Source: Hyphomicrobium_A sp963728165 (lineage in GTDB: Bacteria > Pseudomonadota > Alphaproteobacteria > Rhizobiales > Hyphomicrobiaceae). From it: a DNA stretch of 64,000 nucleotides. The position numbers were made by a program, and so were the translations under genes. Under the pieces are notes generated by a model, which saw nothing but the letters and a program-made list of their open reading frames with translations, was not told the DNA's origin and did not search any database. Positions within the stretch are counted from its first letter, which is position 1. Each line of letters begins with the position of its first letter. The DNA is taken from positions 310,001 to 374,000 of the forward strand of contig CAVSIY010000007.1 in assembly GCA_963728165.1 (NCBI GenBank), read 5' to 3'. This document shows positions 24,248 to 32,917 of this stretch, piece after piece.

Positions 24248-25615
24248 ATGCAGACCAACTTCAGGCCGGAGCAACTTGCCGATCCGCGCGTCGCCGAGTC
24301 CGACGCCATCCTGCGCCGCTGCATCCATTGCGGGCTGTGCACGGCCACGTGCCCCACCTACGTGCTGTTGGGCGACGAGCGCGACAGCCCGCGCGGGCGC
24401 ATCTATTTGATCAAGGACATGCTGGAGGCGGGCGGCAAGGTCTCAGGCGAGTTCAAGACCCACATCGACCGCTGCCTGTCGTGTCTGTCGTGCATGACGA
24501 CGTGCCCCTCGGGCGTCGACTACATGCATCTCGTCGACGAGGCCCGCATCCACATCGCGCGAAGTGGCAAGCGCACTTCCAAGGAGCGGTTCGTGCGCCA
24601 GCAGCTCGCACGCGTTCTGCCCTATCCGGAGCGCTTCCGTCTCGCGCTCCAGTTTGCGCCGCTGGGACGCCCCTGGGTGCGCCTGCTGCGCCGGCTGGGC
24701 CTCAAGGAGCTCGCCGCCATGATCGAGCTCGCTCCCGCGGTGCTGCCGCCGGCGCCCAAGTACGAGGGACCCGGCACTGCCGTGACCGAGTTGGCGCGGC
24801 GCGCGCGCGTGATCCTGCTGGCGGGCTGCGCCCAGCAGGTGCTGCGTCCCGGCATCAACGATTCGACCATCCGCCTCTTGGCACGCCGCGGCGTCGACGT
24901 CGTCGTCTCGGCCGGCGCCGGCTGCTGCGGGGCGCTCACCTATCATCTGGGCGAGGAGGAAGCGGCCCTCGCCTTCGTCAAACGCAACGTCGATGCCTGG
25001 TCGAAGGAGCTGTCGAAGGGCCCGGTCGACGCCATCATCATCAACGCCTCGGGCTGCGGCACCACGGTCAAGGACTACGGCCACATGTTGCGCCGCGATC
25101 CCGAGTACGCCGCGCGCGCCCAACGCATCTCCGAGCTCGCGCGCGATATCAGCGAGTTCGTCGGCTCCAAGTACGAGCTGGGGGCGCCCAAGCGCTGGTC
25201 CTCATTGCGCGTCGCCTATCACCCCGCCTGCTCGCTGCAGCACGGCCAGCGCGTCGTCGAGGAGCCGCGCGCCCTTCTGGTCAAGGCCGGCTTCAGCGTC
25301 GTCGATATCCCTGAATCCCACATCTGCTGCGGGTCCGCCGGCACCTACAACATATTGCAGCCGGAGCTTGCCACGGCACTGCGCGAGCGCAAGGAGAAGA
25401 ACATCAGGGGCGTGAAGCCCGATCTCGTTGCCACCGGTAACATCGGCTGCATCACGCAGCTCTCCGGTCATCTCGACGTGCCCGTGGTGCACACGGTTGA
25501 GCTGCTCGACTGGGCTTACGGCGGTCCGGTGCCGCGCGGGCTCGAACCGCTCGCCCGCTTCATGTCGAATGTCCCTGAGCCCAAGCGCTACGTCGAGGAG
25601 TTCATCGACGCGTGA
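24248..25615 (+). CDS. glcF: Glycolate oxidase iron-sulfur subunit GlcF
   Basis: Electron-transfer subunit of glycolate oxidase, 455 residues, passing electrons to the quinone pool. Two 4Fe-4S motifs near the N-terminus are CIHCGLCTATCPTY (near 23-36) and CLSCLSCMTTCPSGVDY (near 76-92). Two CCG domains follow, with GAGCCGALTYHLG near 220 and SHICCGSAGTYNI near 360. A membrane-touching role is expected, but no transmembrane segment is seen. It is the last gene of glcDEF; the phosphoesterase follows after 22 bases. Confidence 0.96.
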   Translation: MQTNFRPEQLADPRVAESDAILRRCIHCGLCTATCPTYVLLGDERDSPRGRIYLIKDMLEAGGKVSGEFKTHIDRCLSCLSCMTTCPSGVDYMHLVDEARIHIARSGKRTSKERFVRQQLARVLPYPERFRLALQFAPLGRPWVRLLRRLGLKELAAMIELAPAVLPPAPKYEGPGTAVTELARRARVILLAGCAQQVLRPGINDSTIRLLARRGVDVVVSAGAGCCGALTYHLGEEEAALAFVKRNVDAWSKELSKGPVDAIIINASGCGTTVKDYGHMLRRDPEYAARAQRISELARDISEFVGSKYELGAPKRWSSLRVAYHPACSLQHGQRVVEEPRALLVKAGFSVVDIPESHICCGSAGTYNILQPELATALRERKEKNIRGVKPDLVATGNIGCITQLSGHLDVPVVHTVELLDWAYGGPVPRGLEPLARFMSNVPEPKRYVEEFIDA

Positions 25616-25637
25616 GGAAGGGCCGCTGCCAAAGCTC

Positions 25638-26476
25638 GTGACGAAGCCCAAGACGGCGTCTGCCAAGGCCCGGCTGCCCAAGGTTGACTGGCGGCGGGAG
25701 CTTGCCCCCTTCGACATCATCGGGGACGTGCACGGGTGTGCCGATGAGATTGATGCGCGCTGCTCGAGCGCCTTGGCTATGGCGCGCGCCTCGAAGGCAA
25801 GGGCGAAGCACGGCGCGCGGTGACGACAGCGCCCAAAGGCCGCCGCGCCGTCTTCGTCGGCGACCTCGTCGACCGCGGCCCCAACTCGCCCGACGTGGTG
25901 CGCATCGTCATGGCGATGGTGGCGCGCGGAGAGGCCCTCGCCGTCATCGGCAACCACGACGATCGCTTCCTGCGCTGGCTCAAGGGCAACGACGTCAAGC
26001 TCACGCACGGGCTGGAGCGCACGGTTCAGCAATTCGCCGGCGAAAGCGACGCCTTCAAAGAGGAAACGCGCGCCTTTCTCGCAAACCTGCCGAGCTACCT
26101 CTGGCTCGACGACGGCCGCCTCGTCGTCGCCCACGCCGGCCTCAAGGAGGAGATGCTGGGGCGGAACACGCTGCCCGTGCGCCGCTTCTGCCTCTACGGC
26201 GACATCTCGGGCACGCTCGATGCAGCTGGGCTGCCGGAGCGCTTCAACTGGGCGCTCGACTATTCCGGCGCGCCGATGATCGTCTACGGCCACACGCCCG
26301 TTGCCGAGCCGGCGTGGCAGGGCAACTCGGTGTGCATCGATACGGGGTGCGTCTTCGGCGGCAAGCTCACGGCGCTGCGGTGGCCGGAAAAGGAGATCGT
26401 CTGGGTGCCGGCGCACGAAATCGTATGCGCCTTTGCGCCGCGGCTTCGGTCTGCCGCCCCCGCGCCCCACGGATGA
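25638..26476 (+). CDS. Metallophosphoesterase, Ser/Thr-phosphatase type (apparent frameshift near 25757)
   Basis: Predicted Mn/Fe-dependent phosphatase. The first metal motif, FDIIGDVHGCADEI (25709-25750), lies in the frame opened by GTG 25638. The rest (FVGDLVDRGPN, AVIGNHDDRF, VVAHAGL, YGHTPVAEP) lies in another frame running to 26476. Removing a CG dinucleotide from the GCGCGC run near 25755-25760 joins them as DALLERLGYGARLEGKGEARRAV, exactly the family spacing, to give 278 residues. Every metal ligand motif is then intact. Restoring one lost G at the same place also works. It follows glcF by 22 bases, but no functional tie is evident. Confidence 0.8.
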
Positions 26477-26512
26477 GAGATCGAACTGATAGCGCCACTT
26501 GTGCGCACTTCC

Positions 26513-26627
26513 CCCTCTCCCCGTCCTTACGGGGAGAGGGCGGGGTGAGGGGCAGCCGCAAATCGCAACGCACGTTTCTGCCCCTCACCCTAACCCTCTC
26601 CCCATGCAAGTCGGCATGGGGAGAGGG
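26513..26627. repeat. Pair of palindromic repeats between the phosphoesterase and hisS
   Basis: Hairpin 1 has a perfect 10-base stem, CCCTCTCCCC (26513-26522) with GGGGAGAGGG (26531-26540). Hairpin 2 has a perfect 14-base stem (26594-26607 with 26614-26627) around a 6-base loop. Between them GGGTGAGGGGCAG and CTGCCCCTCACCC form a further inverted repeat. The modules match the element at 1346-1504, so both belong to one dispersed intergenic family. Confidence 0.8.
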
Positions 26628-26718
26628 GACCGCGTTTGCCCGTGCGCCGCGATCCGTTATAAGGCCTCACCCGAGGCACAAGGGGGCGCCTTGCGCGCCC
26701 GCAATCAGATCTCAGCTC

Positions 26719-28337
26719 ATGGCCAAACCCAACAAAGACGCGCGGCCCTCCCCGCGCCTGCCGAAAGGCCTTCGCGACATCGAGGCGGCCGAACTGCGCG
26801 CGCAGACCGCGATGATCGAGAAGATCCGCGCCGTCTACGAGCGCTACGGCTTCGAGCCCTTGGAGACGCCGGCGTTCGAGTACACCGACGCGCTCGGCAA
26901 GTTCCTGCCCGACCAGGACCGGCCGAACGAGGGTGTGTTCTCGTTTCAGGAGTCTGCCGGAGGCGTGGGAAGATCGAGCAGTGGCTGAGCCTGCGCTACG
27001 ACTTGACGGCGCCGCTCGCGCGCTACGTGGCGCAAAACTTCCAGACGCTGACGAAGCCGTTTCGCCGCTATGCGGTGGGCAACGTGTGGCGCAACGAGAA
27101 GCCGGGGCCGGGGCGCTTCCGCCAGTTTCTGCAGTTCGACGCCGATACGGTGGGCGCCGACAGCGTCGCCGCGGACGCCGAGATGTGCATGCTGGCGGCC
27201 GACACGCTGGAGGCGCTGGGCATCAAGCGTGGCGACTACGTGATCAAGGTGAACAACCGCAAAGTTCTTGATGGGTATCGCGATGCCTTAGGACTAAGCG
27301 GCGTTGAAGATGAGCAGCGTTGGCTCACAGTGATGCGTGCCTTGGACAAGTTTGATCGACTGGGGCGCGATGGGGTCGAACTGCTACTCGGAAAAGGGCG
27401 GAAAGACGAGAGCGGTGATTTCACCAAGGGTGCTGAACTCGACGAGGCATCGATAATGCGCCTGGGTCAGTTATTGACTCTGCGTCTCAATGCGAACCTT
27501 CAGGAGACCACCACAGGACCAAAGTTCAATCCTGTTCTAACCACAGGTAGTATTCAGGCTCCTGTTGATAGAACGCTGACGTCAACAATCGCGTCTGCCT
27601 TGCGGTACTATGTCGAGAAAGAACAGAAACGCGATCTTCGCGAAATCCAAATTCTCGAAACAGGGTTGCGAGAGATAGAAGAGATTGGGTCGGTACTTAG
27701 TGCCGCGGGATATGACGACGGTCGTGTGATCTTTGACCCTTCCGTCGTCCGCGGCTTGGAGTACTACACGAGCATCGTGCTGGAGGCCGACCTCACGTTC
27801 GAGGTGAAAGACGAGAAGGGCAACCCCGTCCGCTTCGGCTCGGTCGGCGGCGGCGGGCGCTACGACGGCCTCGTCGAGCGTTTCACCGGCCAGAAGGTAC
27901 CCGCCACCGGCTTCTCCATCGGCATTTCGCGTCTGCAGGCCGCGCTGGCCGTGCTCAATAAGGACGCGCCCGCTCAGGCCGCCGGGCCCGTCATCGTCAC
28001 GGTGATGGAGAAGGATCGCATCGCCGACTACCAGAAGATGGTGCAGGCCTTGCGCGCAGCCGACATCCGCGCCGAATTGTACCTCGGCAACCCCAAGAAG
28101 TTCGGCAAGCAGCTGGAATACGCCGACAAGCGCGGGAGCCCGTGCGTCGTCATCCAGGGCTCGGACGAGCGCGACAAAGGCGAGGTGACGCTCAAGGACC
28201 TGATCGAAGGCGCCAAGGCCGCAGCCTCGATCGAAGGCCACGAGGAATGGAAGGAAGCGCGCCCCGCGCAGGTCTCGGTCAAGGAGACCGATCTCGTCGC
28301 CGAGGTCCGCAAGATCCTCGCCCGCCACCAGCGTTGA
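26719..28337 (+). CDS. hisS: Histidine-tRNA ligase HisS (apparent -1 frameshift near 26970)
   Basis: Charges tRNA-His. The N-terminus (MAKPNKDARPSPRLPKGLRD, then ETPAFEYTDALGKFLPDQD) is in one frame and the rest (WLSLRYDLTAPLARYVAQNF, NEKPGPGRFRQFLQFDADTVG, GLEYYTS, SVGGGGRYDGLV, GFSIGISRLQ and the anticodon-binding domain) in another. Adding one A in GGGAAGATC (about 26968-26976) joins them as GVGKIEQWLSLRYD and gives 539 residues with class II motifs 1-3 and both histidine motifs. The middle (about 27258-27745) is much poorer in GC and has different codon choice. Essential gene, so the frameshift is probably not real. Confidence 0.88.
27258..27745 (+). other. Low-GC segment inside hisS
   Basis: A hand count of 27301-27720 gives 219 G+C in 420 bases (52%), against 43/60 in 27061-27120 and 44/60 in 27841-27900. 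The segment uses codons rare in the flanks (TTA, CTA, ATA, AGA, AAA, GTT). It encodes the insertion and linker part of HisS from VLDGYRDALGLSG to about SAAGYDDGRVIFDP, and stays in frame on both sides. It looks like a recombined patch from a lower-GC relative. Confidence 0.7.
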
Positions 28338-29508
28338 TTTGGCGGTTGGTCGAGCGCCCGCCTCCTCTCAACGTCATTCCCGCGTCATGGCGGAGCCATG
28401 CTTCGCATGGACGGGAGAGGTGAAGGGGCAGCGATCCCCAACACCTGTCATCCCGGGCGAGCCGGCGTCATGCGGAGCATGGCTTCGCCATGACAGCCGG
28501 GGAGACCCGGGACCCAGCGATAGGGTCGTCGCAGACACGCATGGGCCTTCGGCACGCCTCATGCTGGGTCCCGGCTCAGCGCTCGGCTGACGCCTCGCTT
28601 GGCCGGGATGACAAAACACGAGGCTCACCTCCTCTCAACGTCATCCCGCTGAAGAGCGGGACCCACGCAAGCCGCCGCGATTGCAACGCTGGCGTTTTCG
28701 CTCCGTCGTTGCCCACGTGGCGGCTGCAGCGTCCTCCTGAGCCAAGAGAGCTCGCTGAGGCTGGCATGGGTCCCGGCCTGCGCCGGGATGACGAGTGTGG
28801 GTGCGGCCGGTGGTTGCCTCCCCTCGGCGTCATCCCCGCGAAGGCGGGAACCTAGTGCACTTCGCTCGCTTGGCCGGGATGACAGATCGAAAAAACTAAT
28901 CCCCGCCCCTCGCGCCTCCCCCATACTCCCGTCACCCCTGTCCACATGGGACGCGCAGCTGAGCGGCTTTGCGGGGCGGGGGCGGTGACCCGGTTGAGGC
29001 AGGCGTCCGCACCGTCGCGGGCGTCTGACGCGCGGTTTAGCTCGCCGCAGATTCCGGGGCCGCGGATCGAGGCTGTGCATCGGCTTGGCAACATCCTGCA
29101 CGGACGCCCGTCGCGCAGCGGCGCTCCTCGTAAGAGGCGCGCAGCAGCTCGAGGTCCTGGACGCGAGAGGCTCTCCCGAAGCGAGCGAGAGCCGGACCGA
29201 AGGCCCGCTGACGATGTGATCGCACCCTCGGCACGGCAAGCAACCGGCGCGGGCGCTGAAGGCTGCCCGTTTGTCGCGACAGGATCGCAGTGCTTCGGCG
29301 CCCGCGCTCCCTTGCTCTTTCTCATCACCTCGGGACGTCAAGTCCGCGAGCTCGAGAGGACGTGCGCGCTAACGCGCATAACAACATTCACCCTCCCCCA
29401 CGTTCAAGCGGAGCTTGGCTTCGCCAAGACGAGGGGAGGGAGAAGTACAAGGGCACGACATTTAAAGTCGGGGTCAGACCCAGAGGGTCAGACTCGGTAG
29501 GAGGGGCC
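28338..29508. repeat. Gene-poor, repeat-rich kilobase between hisS and a small secreted-protein gene
   Basis: No gene is supported. The first part (28365-28895) is packed with REP-like units: several CGTCATYCC starts (CGTCATTCCCGCG, GTCATCCCGGGCGAG, CGTCATCCCGCTGAAG, CGTCATCCCCGCGAAGGCGGGAA) and complementary ends such as GGCCGGGATGACA and CGCCGGGATGACG. The second part (28940-29380) is GC-rich with open frames on both strands that lack recognisable domains. Near the end, CCCTCCCCCACG and GAGGGGAGGGAG form an inverted repeat, and GGGTCAGACCCAGAGGGTCAGACTC is a short tandem/dyad tract at 29471-29495. It looks like an accumulation zone for intergenic repeats. Confidence 0.65.
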
Positions 29509-29766
29509 TCACTTCCCGCCGAGCGAGGTGCGGATCTGCTCCATGATCTGGTCGCGGGTGGCGGCGAAAGACTTCGGGTCGCCCGCCATGCAGTGATCGT
29601 AGCCCGACAGCGCCATGCGCATCATCGCGGCGCGGTGGCCCGCGGCCATCGTCACCGGCCCGCTGATCGCCTTCGACAGCGCGTCGAGCTCCTCCTCGCA
29701 GCCGGCGAGGGCGGGAGCCGCCAACAGCGTGAGGGCGACGCCGGCGCCCAGCAATTTCTTGAGCAT
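29509..29766 (-). CDS. Small exported protein of unknown function
   Basis: Product of 85 residues with a clear signal peptide (MLKKLLGAGVALTLLAAPAL, cleavage at ALA-G). The mature part, about 63 residues, is helical, contains two Cys (one right at the N-terminus of the mature chain, one in YDHCMAG) and ends in EQIRTSLGGK. The ATG 29766 has GGAGG 6 bases upstream, which fixes the start; longer open frame upstream is spurious. No family was recognised. It is divergent from a LysR gene, the typical layout of a regulator and its target. Confidence 0.75.
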   Translation of the reverse strand: MLKKLLGAGVALTLLAAPALAGCEEELDALSKAISGPVTMAAGHRAAMMRMALSGYDHCMAGDPKSFAATRDQIMEQIRTSLGGK

Positions 29767-29973
29767 TGTGATCCTCCAAATGAATTCCTGCACGTGCCTG
29801 CAAGGGGGCGCCGCTAATCGTCGGCTGCGGCACGCCCTTGTAGCGCCGGCCGGCATGCTGCGGGGCTCGCGACTGGTTAGCCGCAGGCTAACGCTGCGGC
29901 CCCTTGCGGGCTCCCGCCCCCTCTGGCACTTAAAACTCTCGTCCCCTCGTGCCGCCAACAGGGACACGCCCCC

Positions 29974-30918
29974 ATGGAGATGCATCAGGTCCGCTATTTC
30001 CTGGCCTCCGCACGGCATCTCAACTTCACCAAGGCCGCCGAGGAGTGCGGCGTTGCCGCGCCCTCCCTCATCAAGGGCATCAAGCTGCTCGAATTGGAGT
30101 TCGGCGGGCAGCTGTTCAATCGCGAGCGCTCGCACACGCACCTGACCGAGCTCGGGCGCATCGCGCTGCCGCACATGGAGCAGCTGCTGCAGGAGTCGCT
30201 CGATGCCAAGCGCAAGGCGCACGAGTTCCTCAACCTGAAGGACGCAACGCTCAAGCTCGGCATCATGTGCACGATCGCGCCTGGCCAGTTCGTCGAGCTG
30301 ATCACCGGTTTTCGCCAGCGCTACCCCAACGTCATCCTGCAGATCGTCGACGACAATGCGCGCAAATTGCAGACAGCGCTTCTCGCCGGCGATCTGGAAG
30401 CGGCGATCTATTGCCTCCCCGGCGAGCCCCCGCACGAGCGCACGCACGTGATGCCGCTGTTCAAGGAGCAGATGGTGATCGCGGTCTGCCGCGGGCACGC
30501 GCTCTCGCGCAAGAAGATCTTGAAGGGCATCGACCTGAACGGGGAAGCCTATCTCGACCGCATCAACTGCGAGTTCACCGGCTACGCCGACCGCCTGTTC
30601 TCCGAGCGCTCGATCGATGGGCCGACCGTCTATCAGAGCGAGCGCGACGACTGGATTCTCGCCATGATCGCCGCCGGCATGGGCTACGGGTTCCTGCCGC
30701 GCTCCTCTGCCGACTATCCCGGCATCGTCTTCCGCCCGATCGTCGAGCCCGAGTTCTGGCGCACGGTGAACCTCGTGACGGTGCGCGGCCGGCGCCATTC
30801 CCCGGCGGTGGGCGCTATGGTGCGGGAGGTGATGCGCACCAAGTGGCAGGGCCACAAGGCGCTGGCGCTGCAGGCGAGCGCGCTGCGCGCTGCCGACGTC
30901 GAGGATGCGGCCGACTGA
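29974..30918 (+). CDS. LysR-family transcriptional regulator
   Basis: Regulator of 314 residues. The N-terminal helix-turn-helix reads MEMHQVRYFLASARHLNFTK and KGIKLLELEFGGQLFNRERS. The effector domain follows from about residue 90 (LKLGIMCTIAPGQFVELITG), a form reminiscent of LysR proteins linked to stress or aromatic compounds. ATG 29974 or ATG 29980 are both possible. It is divergent from the small exported protein gene across 207 bases, so that gene is the best candidate target. It is convergent with the CDF transporter. Confidence 0.87.
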   Translation: MEMHQVRYFLASARHLNFTKAAEECGVAAPSLIKGIKLLELEFGGQLFNRERSHTHLTELGRIALPHMEQLLQESLDAKRKAHEFLNLKDATLKLGIMCTIAPGQFVELITGFRQRYPNVILQIVDDNARKLQTALLAGDLEAAIYCLPGEPPHERTHVMPLFKEQMVIAVCRGHALSRKKILKGIDLNGEAYLDRINCEFTGYADRLFSERSIDGPTVYQSERDDWILAMIAAGMGYGFLPRSSADYPGIVFRPIVEPEFWRTVNLVTVRGRRHSPAVGAMVREVMRTKWQGHKALALQASALRAADVEDAAD

Positions 30919-30950
30919 ATGGGGCTCCGACCGCGCCGCTCGCAGCGGCG

Positions 30951-31859
30951 CTAGACCTCCACGGCGTCCTTGCCCTTGGCCTTGTACTCGGGCTCCACAT
31001 GGATGACGACCTGGGCGCCGGAGATCTGGGCTCCGATCGCCGCCTCGACGCGGTCGCAGATGTCGTGGGCGTCCTCCACCGTCATGGCGCCCGGCACGAC
31101 CAGGTGGAACTCGATGAAGGTCGCAGGCCCCGCCGTGCGCGTGCGTATGTCGTGTGCCTGCAGGGCGCCGCCGGCATTGGCCTTGATCGCCTCGCGGATG
31201 CGGGCCTCGATGTCAGGCGAGGCGGCCTCGTCCATGAGGTGGCTCATCGACGAGGTGGCGAGGTCGTAGCCCATGCGCAGGATGTTGATCGCCACCGCGC
31301 CGGCGAGCAGCGGGTCGAGGATCGACCAGCCGGTCACCGTGGCGAGGATGAGCCCGCCGAGTACGCCGACGGAGGTGATGACGTCGCTTAAGAGATGGCG
31401 GCCGTCCCCCGACAGGGCCGGCGACTTCCAGGCGCGCCCGCGGTCGATGAGGAGCCAGGCCCAGCCGGCGTTGAGCGCTGTCGCCACGCCGTTGACGAAA
31501 AGGCCCGCGGCCGGCTCCGTCAGAGCGCGCGGCTTGAGCAGGGCGCCGTAGGCCTCGTGGAAGATGACGAGGGCGGCAACGATGATGAGTGCGCCCTCGA
31601 GCACGGCGGCGAAGTACTCGGCCTTGTGGTGACCGAACGGGTGGCGGCGGTCGGGGGGATGCGCGCCCACGCGGATGGCGACGAGCGCGGCGATCCCGGT
31701 CAGCACGTTGACGATGCTTTCCAAGGCGTCGGAGAACAGCGCCACACTGCCCGTCATCAGGTAGGCCACGTACTTGATGCCCATGACGGCAAAGGCGACG
31801 CCGATGCTGGTGGCGGCGACCGACTGGTGCTTCTTCTGTGTGGGTGAGAGCGCGGGCAT
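30951..31859 (-). CDS. Cation diffusion facilitator family metal exporter
   Basis: Proton-coupled divalent metal (Zn, Fe, Mn, Co or Cd) exporter of the inner membrane, 302 residues. Six helices are expected; the metal site is visible as SDALES in helix 2 and SDVITS in helix 5, with HPFGHHKAEYFAA between helices 2 and 3. The cytoplasmic C-terminal domain has FIEFHLVVPGAMTVEDAHDICDRVE, the usual CDF dimerisation fold. ATG 31859 follows GAGGA closely; a GTG at 31868 is possible. Metal specificity cannot be read reliably from the sequence. Confidence 0.9.
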   Translation of the reverse strand: MPALSPTQKKHQSVAATSIGVAFAVMGIKYVAYLMTGSVALFSDALESIVNVLTGIAALVAIRVGAHPPDRRHPFGHHKAEYFAAVLEGALIIVAALVIFHEAYGALLKPRALTEPAAGLFVNGVATALNAGWAWLLIDRGRAWKSPALSGDGRHLLSDVITSVGVLGGLILATVTGWSILDPLLAGAVAINILRMGYDLATSSMSHLMDEAASPDIEARIREAIKANAGGALQAHDIRTRTAGPATFIEFHLVVPGAMTVEDAHDICDRVEAAIGAQISGAQVVIHVEPEYKAKGKDAVEV

Positions 31860-32054
31860 CTTCCTCACTCAAGGCCGCAGTTATACCGGCGCCGTCAAGC
31901 CGGCCGGCGCCGGCACGGGCCCTCTTGCGGTCTTTTCCACACTCTCGGTGCCTCGCGCCCTCCCGCAGGACCCGAGAATCTGATGGGGAGGCGTGGGACG
32001 CGCCGCGCTCCATGGGGAGGCAGTCGCGCGCACCTGAGCCGGAGGGCATGCGCC

Positions 32055-32882
32055 ATGGCCAATTTCACCACACACATCGTCGTCGGCACGATCGTTTCGG
32101 GCAGCCTCGCCACCCTGACGCTGGCGGCTGACGTGATCGCACCGGAGAACCTCGTCGCCGTCACCATGGCAGGAGCGCTCGGCTCGGTGCTGCCCGACAT
32201 CGATCTCAAGGAGTCGCGCCCGAGCCGCGCCCTCTTCGCGGGCCTTGCGATCTTTCTTTCGTTCGCCGTGCTGTTTCACTTCGCCCCTCGCCTGTCGATC
32301 GCGGAGATGTGGTTGCTCTGGGTCGGCACGCTGCTTTTCGTGCGCTACGGCCTGCATACGCTCTTTCACCGCTACGCAGTGCACCGCGGCATCTGGCATT
32401 CCATCCTTGCGGGCATCGTGTGCGCCTTCGCCACCGCCATCGTCTTCTACTATGCGTTCGGCCGCCCCGACGGCGTCGCCTGGCTCGCCGGCGGCTTCCT
32501 GTTCGTCGGCTTCCTGACGCATCTGATCCTCGACGAGATCTACTCCGTCGACGTGATGGGCACCCATATCAAGAAGTCCTTCGGAACGGCATTGAAATTC
32601 GTCGACACGCGCCACCCGGCCGCCACGAGCGCCATGGTTGTTGCCGGCTTGCTGCTGCTCTTCATCGTTCCGTCGACGCACACCTTCGTTGACGGGATCT
32701 CCTCGCGCAGCCTGTGGGCCGGTCTGCAGCACCGCCTCGTGCCGGAGGACAACTGGTTCGGAATATTCGTCGAGCGTGGGCGCCTGGCCGCGGTCCCGGC
32801 GGAACCCTCCGAGCAAACGACCGGTGCGCTGCCGGAGCGGGCGTCATCGCCCGGCGCTGCGGGCGAGCCGGCGACGCCCTGA
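32055..32882 (+). CDS. Membrane protein of the YdjM/DUF457 predicted metal-dependent hydrolase family
   Basis: Integral membrane protein of 275 residues beginning MANFTTHIVVGTIVSGSLAT. The N-terminal His and the GSVLPDIDLKESRPSRA block near 45-60 with TLFHRYAVHRGIWHSI near 100-116 are the conserved His/Asp-rich features of the family; HLILDEIYSVDVMG follows near 158. About six hydrophobic segments are seen. ATG 32055 was chosen for its GGAGGG at 8 bases; the longer frame from 31983 is unsupported. Relatives are SOS-linked or of unknown role. The tail is Pro/Ala-rich. Confidence 0.82.
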   Translation: MANFTTHIVVGTIVSGSLATLTLAADVIAPENLVAVTMAGALGSVLPDIDLKESRPSRALFAGLAIFLSFAVLFHFAPRLSIAEMWLLWVGTLLFVRYGLHTLFHRYAVHRGIWHSILAGIVCAFATAIVFYYAFGRPDGVAWLAGGFLFVGFLTHLILDEIYSVDVMGTHIKKSFGTALKFVDTRHPAATSAMVVAGLLLLFIVPSTHTFVDGISSRSLWAGLQHRLVPEDNWFGIFVERGRLAAVPAEPSEQTTGALPERASSPGAAGEPATP

Positions 32883-32917
32883 TCCCGCGGCGGGGCGGAG
32901 CGCTTCGAGGCACGTCC

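Noticed and set aside
26719..28337. hisS as a pseudogene
   Set aside because: All catalytic motifs and the anticodon-binding domain are conserved and one missing base explains the break; the gene is essential and no second copy is in the window.
28946..29500. 184-codon plus-strand frame in the repeat-rich zone
   Set aside because: Arg/Ser/Pro-rich translation, no domain, no ribosome site, comparable open frames on the other strand; kept as unexplained sequence.
29949..31391. 480-codon plus-strand frame over LysR and CDF genes
   Set aside because: Covers a LysR gene in another frame and runs antisense to the CDF gene; both are real.
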